In this document: positions 59,734 through 64,000 of the stretch, one piece after another
How positions within the stretch are numbered: the stretch's first letter is position 1
Layout of the letters: each line of letters begins with the position of its first letter
IMG/VR virus record: IMGVR_UViG_3300028646_000003
Span: 1 to 64,000 of that record
Strand: one strand, 5' to 3'
Length of the DNA stretch: 64,000 nt
Origin: a virus
Made by a program: the position numbers and the translations under genes
Notes under the pieces: generated by a model
The model's input: only the letters and a program-made list of their open reading frames with translations
What the model was told of the DNA's origin: nothing
The model's database searches: none

Positions 59734-62694
59734 TTAAATTTTATCTGCACTTGCTATAACTTTAAATACTGTTTTAGGAGTGTCTGAAAAATCATTATTT
59801 GCTTTTACCTTAATGTAAACATTTTTACTTTCTCCGTCTAACATCACATTATTGAAATTTATAGTATTTGTATTTGTCAAAAATGAAGTATCTTTACATA
59901 AACAAACTTCATATTCCAATTGACTATCATCTACTTCTACTTTTACATTTTGTACTGCATAACCATAATCATTTTCTAACACGATAGTTTTTATTTCAGA
60001 TTCTTCACCTACTTGTATATTATTAAAGTCAATATATTTTAATAGTTGTCCCATATCATTTGAATAGTAATTCCCATCAGTATCTTTTATCATTAAGTTT
60101 TTATATTTTCCTATAACATCATTAAAACTATAAACTTGCTTTGTGTGTAATTCATCCATTATTTCTATTAATATAGTATTGTTTTGATTAAATATTAAGT
60201 CCCCACTATTCCAAGAATAATTAACGTTTATAGGGCAATCTAACCACTCACTATATGTAGGATTAACAAAATCACTTGTATGAGGATATTTTTGAATTCC
60301 ATTTATCAATACCCTGTATCTCACTTTATCAGAATCATCATCATTAATTACCCCACTTAAAGACCAATTATCGTGAGTGAACATAGTAAGATAAGGTGCA
60401 GTATCCATAACTATAATAGTATTTATAAAATCATAATGAAGTCCCCTATCATCTTTAACTGAAAATTGTATAATATTTTCTCCAACATTTAAATCAGTAT
60501 ATGGAATATCATAAGTTATATGTTGAAGGTTTATTCCATCTGTAAAATCTGACCACCCACCATTATTTAAATTATCAATTACATTATCGTTTACTAATAC
60601 TTGATATGAAATAGTATCTCCTTCTAAATCTTGTACGTCAGCAGAAATAGTTATCATTCCATTGTGTAAATTGGTTGGAGTAATATTAAAATTACTTACT
60701 ATTGGATATTGATTGGGTTCAAAGTTAATTGTAATATTTTTTACAAAGTTAGATACTTTTACAGGATTTTGAGATTTCATTCCTATCATTAAATCAATAT
60801 ATCCTCGTTGAAACCATTGATTCCATTGACTTTCTGTTATGTTTTGAACCCGTGCTTTTGTCATACCTTTATCGAATATTTCTGAAGATAACGCATCTTG
60901 AAAACTGCTACCATTAAAGTATTGCCATGTATTTTTATTATCTTTTGAAATTAAATATCTTACATTTGTATCTGTTGTCACATTCATTTTCAACGTCATA
61001 TCTGTTGTCCCTGAATTCGTTCCCCAAGTGTATATCTGTGGATTGTTTAACCAATATATAGGATTATAACTTGGCACAGTAAGATATACCTTTGGTATTT
61101 CAGTCATAGAGTCAGTCCAAGTTATTACTTCAAATGAATTAGATAAAGTTTGCCATGCAGTTGCATCAACTAAACCTAGATTAGAAATTCCTTTTGTAGA
61201 GAAATCAGTATATACCAAAGGTTCTATTAATCCAGTATCAACAAATTGCTTAGTTATGCTATTGTAATTCATTATTTTTCCATTATATTTTATAAAACTA
61301 TAAACAATTCCACTTCCAAATACTACATTATTAAGAGTACCATTAGGTGTATAGAGTGAAGTATCAATAAAGGCTGGATATACTGGTGCAGTTAAACTTG
61401 TATATATTAATACATTGTTTTTATAATATTTGACTTTACTATTTTCATACGATATTTTAAAAATATCTCCTATTGCATATGTTCCAAACGTTCCTATACT
61501 TGTTCCTTTTTCATATATTGCTAATACAGAATTAATTTGTAAATACCATGCAAAGGTTATATCGGTATAACTATTGTTTGCATTAGAATTATTAAAACCA
61601 ATCATTCTATATGACGTAGTTTCACTTGCAGTAAAACTCATTGTCACATTTCCACTAGCAATCGATTTTGTAGATATTGCACTAGAAATCCAATCTGCTG
61701 TAGTATTGGTTTTAGTTAAATTATTATTTGTTGTAACAACTCCAACTAAAGAAGTCCATACTACATTTGTTCTTTGTGATATTTCTACCATTTGAATACT
61801 TCCACATGATTTACTTAGTTTACCAATATCTACTACTTTTCTATAAACTTTTCCTACACTTGAATTCAATAAATCTCTTTCATAAATCATAGTTTGTGAA
61901 TTTGTTGTAGTGTTTGTAGTCCAAGTAGTCATATCATATAAACCATTATCTACAAAATTCTGTTTAGCCAATGGTTCAATCAACCCAGTATCAACCCATT
62001 CATTGTCAACAAATTTATAGTATTTATCATTATCTTTTATAATAGAATAATATTCATCTAAATTTACTTCTCCTGCCACCCAACTTATTGTTCCTGTAAG
62101 TGTTCCATTTCTTGCATAAGTTGTTGAGTCTTTTACTATCGTTCCTATTCCCTCATCGCACTTCCAATATCCAATTAATGTTGAAGTGTTTTCTGATACT
62201 ATTATTGAAGACTTCATATATCTTTGTATACTTGCTTGACTTCTTGCAACATTCCATAGTCTAAATTCATCAAAGTCACCCCATGTTTGAGAACCGTCTC
62301 CCCAATACGCACCGATTGACCTAATATCTGATTTTGATTGTCTAGCTAAAGTTCCTACTAAAACACCATCAATATAATATTTTTGTGTATTATTTTCTCC
62401 AACTATGGCTATATGATGCCAACCGCTACTTAATGTACTCATTACAAACCCAGTATCGTTAAAACCTGTACCATTTATGTTGTCATACATACCTAAATGT
62501 AGATTAGACCTTTGAACTATAGTCTGATGATCTCCAGCATTTCCCCTTGTTAATGTATTCCAAGAAGCTTGAGATGCTAATGGATATTTAAATAAACATT
62601 CCATTGTCCATGAAGTAGGCAATGCTATATTAGGCACAGATAAATATCCACTACCATTGGTAGGTCTTAAGAAATAAGGATTGCTATTTGCCAT
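59734..62694 (-). CDS. LamG and Ig-module tail or adhesin protein, 986 aa
   Basis: TAGGTGATTATAT precedes the ATG. LamG domain at about 1-215 (MECLFKYPL, GWHHIAIVG, WGDFDEFRLWN, LIGYWKCDEGIGT). PLAKQNFVDNGL near 238 and PLVYTDFSTKGI near 500 repeat the connector module seen at the start of the 524-aa protein. Residues 650-986 are Ig-like modules (VQDLEGDTISYQV and INDDDSDKVRYRVLING), paralogous to that protein. The three genes look like reshuffled versions of a common set. Confidence 0.68.
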   Translation of the reverse strand: MANSNPYFLRPTNGSGYLSVPNIALPTSWTMECLFKYPLASQASWNTLTRGNAGDHQTIVQRSNLHLGMYDNINGTGFNDTGFVMSTLSSGWHHIAIVGENNTQKYYIDGVLVGTLARQSKSDIRSIGAYWGDGSQTWGDFDEFRLWNVARSQASIQRYMKSSIIVSENTSTLIGYWKCDEGIGTIVKDSTTYARNGTLTGTISWVAGEVNLDEYYSIIKDNDKYYKFVDNEWVDTGLIEPLAKQNFVDNGLYDMTTWTTNTTTNSQTMIYERDLLNSSVGKVYRKVVDIGKLSKSCGSIQMVEISQRTNVVWTSLVGVVTTNNNLTKTNTTADWISSAISTKSIASGNVTMSFTASETTSYRMIGFNNSNANNSYTDITFAWYLQINSVLAIYEKGTSIGTFGTYAIGDIFKISYENSKVKYYKNNVLIYTSLTAPVYPAFIDTSLYTPNGTLNNVVFGSGIVYSFIKYNGKIMNYNSITKQFVDTGLIEPLVYTDFSTKGISNLGLVDATAWQTLSNSFEVITWTDSMTEIPKVYLTVPSYNPIYWLNNPQIYTWGTNSGTTDMTLKMNVTTDTNVRYLISKDNKNTWQYFNGSSFQDALSSEIFDKGMTKARVQNITESQWNQWFQRGYIDLMIGMKSQNPVKVSNFVKNITINFEPNQYPIVSNFNITPTNLHNGMITISADVQDLEGDTISYQVLVNDNVIDNLNNGGWSDFTDGINLQHITYDIPYTDLNVGENIIQFSVKDDRGLHYDFINTIIVMDTAPYLTMFTHDNWSLSGVINDDDSDKVRYRVLINGIQKYPHTSDFVNPTYSEWLDCPINVNYSWNSGDLIFNQNNTILIEIMDELHTKQVYSFNDVIGKYKNLMIKDTDGNYYSNDMGQLLKYIDFNNIQVGEESEIKTIVLENDYGYAVQNVKVEVDDSQLEYEVCLCKDTSFLTNTNTINFNNVMLDGESKNVYIKVKANNDFSDTPKTVFKVIASADKI

Positions 62695-62718
62695 ATATAA
62701 TCACCTACTTTCTTTTAA

Positions 62719-64000
62719 TTATTTTCTTAATGTTGTAATATTGTTTACATTCTTATATTTATTTATTTCTAAATCTTGTGTCCATATAATTCCAGAATCT
62801 ACTGTTTGATAATTATTCATATCTCTTACATAATCTAAAACCTCAGTTATATCATCTTTACCTTCAATATCAATATCAATAATCTTAGCTTTTCCTTTTG
62901 TATTAATGTGAGAATAATGATTTGTAGTTGCAATATTTTGACCATAGCCTTGCAATGTAATTCCACCATCTACATCAAACTTTATATTATTATTGTCTAA
63001 ATTCCATTCTGAAGCATATAGTGTACTTCTATTCATAGAATTTGTATCTCTATTTTCTTTAACAACATTATATATAAAGGTTGATTGATTATTATCTGAA
63101 TCAGTAATATAAATTATTAATGGATTATCTCCCACATTTAACTTTGTGTAATCTATTTGAAAATTTATATAATTAGTTAATGGAGATATGAAATCTGTAC
63201 TAGTAATAATATCACTATTTATTTTTGCAATATATTTTATATTTTTATCTGCGATATGTTTGAATTTTCCATTAAATGTTACTAACTCTGTAAGTTCATA
63301 CCACAAATTAGATGAATATATATCTAGTTGCTGAAAGTCTCCTATTTGTTTTGGATATGAATATGTAGATACTGGGATATTGTACTTATAAGCTAAATAG
63401 GTTTCTACTAGTTGCCTATCTGAATCTGTTAAGGCTGAATTATACACAATCAGTTCTGCAATATCTCCATCAGAAAATTCGCTAGTTGATAAATGTCCAT
63501 TTAATGATAGTCCATTAGGTGCTGTTACTCCTGCTGTACTATTTGAAAATATAGTACCATTCTCATAGGCTTTTGAAGCTATTGATCCACCTTGAATGAC
63601 ACAATCATAAATATAAGGCGTTGTGTTTGAGAGTGGATTTCCTGAAGATACAGAAGTCCATCCTTCAAAATAAGATCTTTGTCTTCCTCCACTATGAAAT
63701 CCTAAAAGCCAATTGTTAGATAGTCCAGACAACATTCTTCCATTTGTTACACCATTTTGTTTTGCAACATAAAAAACTGTTACAGGATTTGAAAAAGTAT
63801 AAGCTAATGTCATTGTTTGTGTTGAGGAAGCAGTAAATCTAACTACTGGATAACCGTTCAATGCATTATATACTAATAGTGGTTGTTGTGTAGTAGCACT
63901 TTGTGTAAAGTTTAAATTATTACCACTTTTGTCATACCATACTGGTACATTACTATTATTAGCTAACCCCGTGCTATCTGCTGAAATCCATGTTTTTAGA
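62719..64000 (-). CDS. LamG-like tail protein, partial (N-terminus beyond window)
   Basis: The frame is open to base 64000 with no start needed at 63861, so the gene continues off the right edge. The visible N-terminal part (VPVWYDKSGNN, YPVVRFTASS, FSDGDIAELIVYN then SDRQLVETYLAYKY) is a concanavalin-like LamG domain of the type found in phage and secreted proteins. The C-terminal part shares the NRDTNSMNR...GYGQNI module with the 879-aa protein. Confidence 0.65.
   Translation of the reverse strand, partial: LKTWISADSTGLANNSNVPVWYDKSGNNLNFTQSATTQQPLLVYNALNGYPVVRFTASSTQTMTLAYTFSNPVTVFYVAKQNGVTNGRMLSGLSNNWLLGFHSGGRQRSYFEGWTSVSSGNPLSNTTPYIYDCVIQGGSIASKAYENGTIFSNSTAGVTAPNGLSLNGHLSTSEFSDGDIAELIVYNSALTDSDRQLVETYLAYKYNIPVSTYSYPKQIGDFQQLDIYSSNLWYELTELVTFNGKFKHIADKNIKYIAKINSDIITSTDFISPLTNYINFQIDYTKLNVGDNPLIIYITDSDNNQSTFIYNVVKENRDTNSMNRSTLYASEWNLDNNNIKFDVDGGITLQGYGQNIATTNHYSHINTKGKAKIIDIDIEGKDDITEVLDYVRDMNNYQTVDSGIIWTQDLEINKYKNVNNITTLRK

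Overview
The window reads as part of a large, strongly AT-rich virulent or pseudolysogenic phage (or phage-plasmid) of an anaerobic Firmicute, most likely a clostridial host. The signs are AT-rich codon use, strong AGGAGG-type ribosome binding sites, an oxygen-sensitive class III ribonucleotide reductase, an XhlA-like lysis protein and a full phage replication module. No rRNA, tRNA or CRISPR array was found.

Layout. 1-480: end of an HD phosphohydrolase and a small Cys-rich gene. 565-2450: an IscB-type RNA-guided nuclease element with its upstream omega (HEARO) RNA, followed by a promoter and a second structured RNA. 3.1-19.7 kb: replication and recombination operon (ssDNA-binding-like protein, Sak4-like ATPase, DnaB-like helicase, primase, RecB/Cas4-like nuclease, DnaE polymerase split by a group I intron, RecD2-like helicase), interrupted by free-standing homing endonuclease genes. 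19.7-34 kb: accessory genes, including an amidoligase-like gene, a Mom-like DNA modification gene, many small proteins, a single-chain GyrB-GyrA topoisomerase, a soluble chemoreceptor signalling domain and a secreted 3D-domain protein. 34-47.5 kb: nucleotide metabolism and DNA processing (FTR-like protein, glutaredoxin, NrdD, NrdG, dUTPase, adenine methyltransferase, ATP-dependent ligase with an in-frame stop, thymidylate synthase with a GIY-YIG group I intron, DHFR). About 47.5-48 kb is a convergent junction with terminators. From 48 kb to the end nearly all genes lie on the minus strand: XhlA-like protein, two tyrosine recombinases flanking a DUF1064 nuclease, then very large modular tail or adhesin proteins (DNRLRE repeats, LamG domains).

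The genes fit one programme: dUTPase, TS, DHFR and NrdDG supply dNTPs; primase, helicase, polymerase, SSB-like protein and topoisomerase copy DNA; Sak4, RecB-like nuclease, RecD and ligase recombine and repair it; the methyltransferase and Mom-like protein could protect it; the tail proteins recognise the host. Seven mobile-type nucleases of six kinds are scattered through the conserved genes.

Most interesting signals: (1) the IscB has lost its RuvC catalytic Asp, Glu and His while keeping an intact HNH, so it looks like a natural RNA-guided nickase; (2) several genes appear to start at ATT; (3) a dispersed AAATTAATRTA box sits at fixed spacing upstream of -35 elements; (4) one recombinase gene is packed with GGCC words in more than one codon phase; (5) a phage-encoded soluble chemoreceptor domain; (6) an in-frame TAA in the ligase, an in-frame TAG nearby and a frameshift in the amidoligase.
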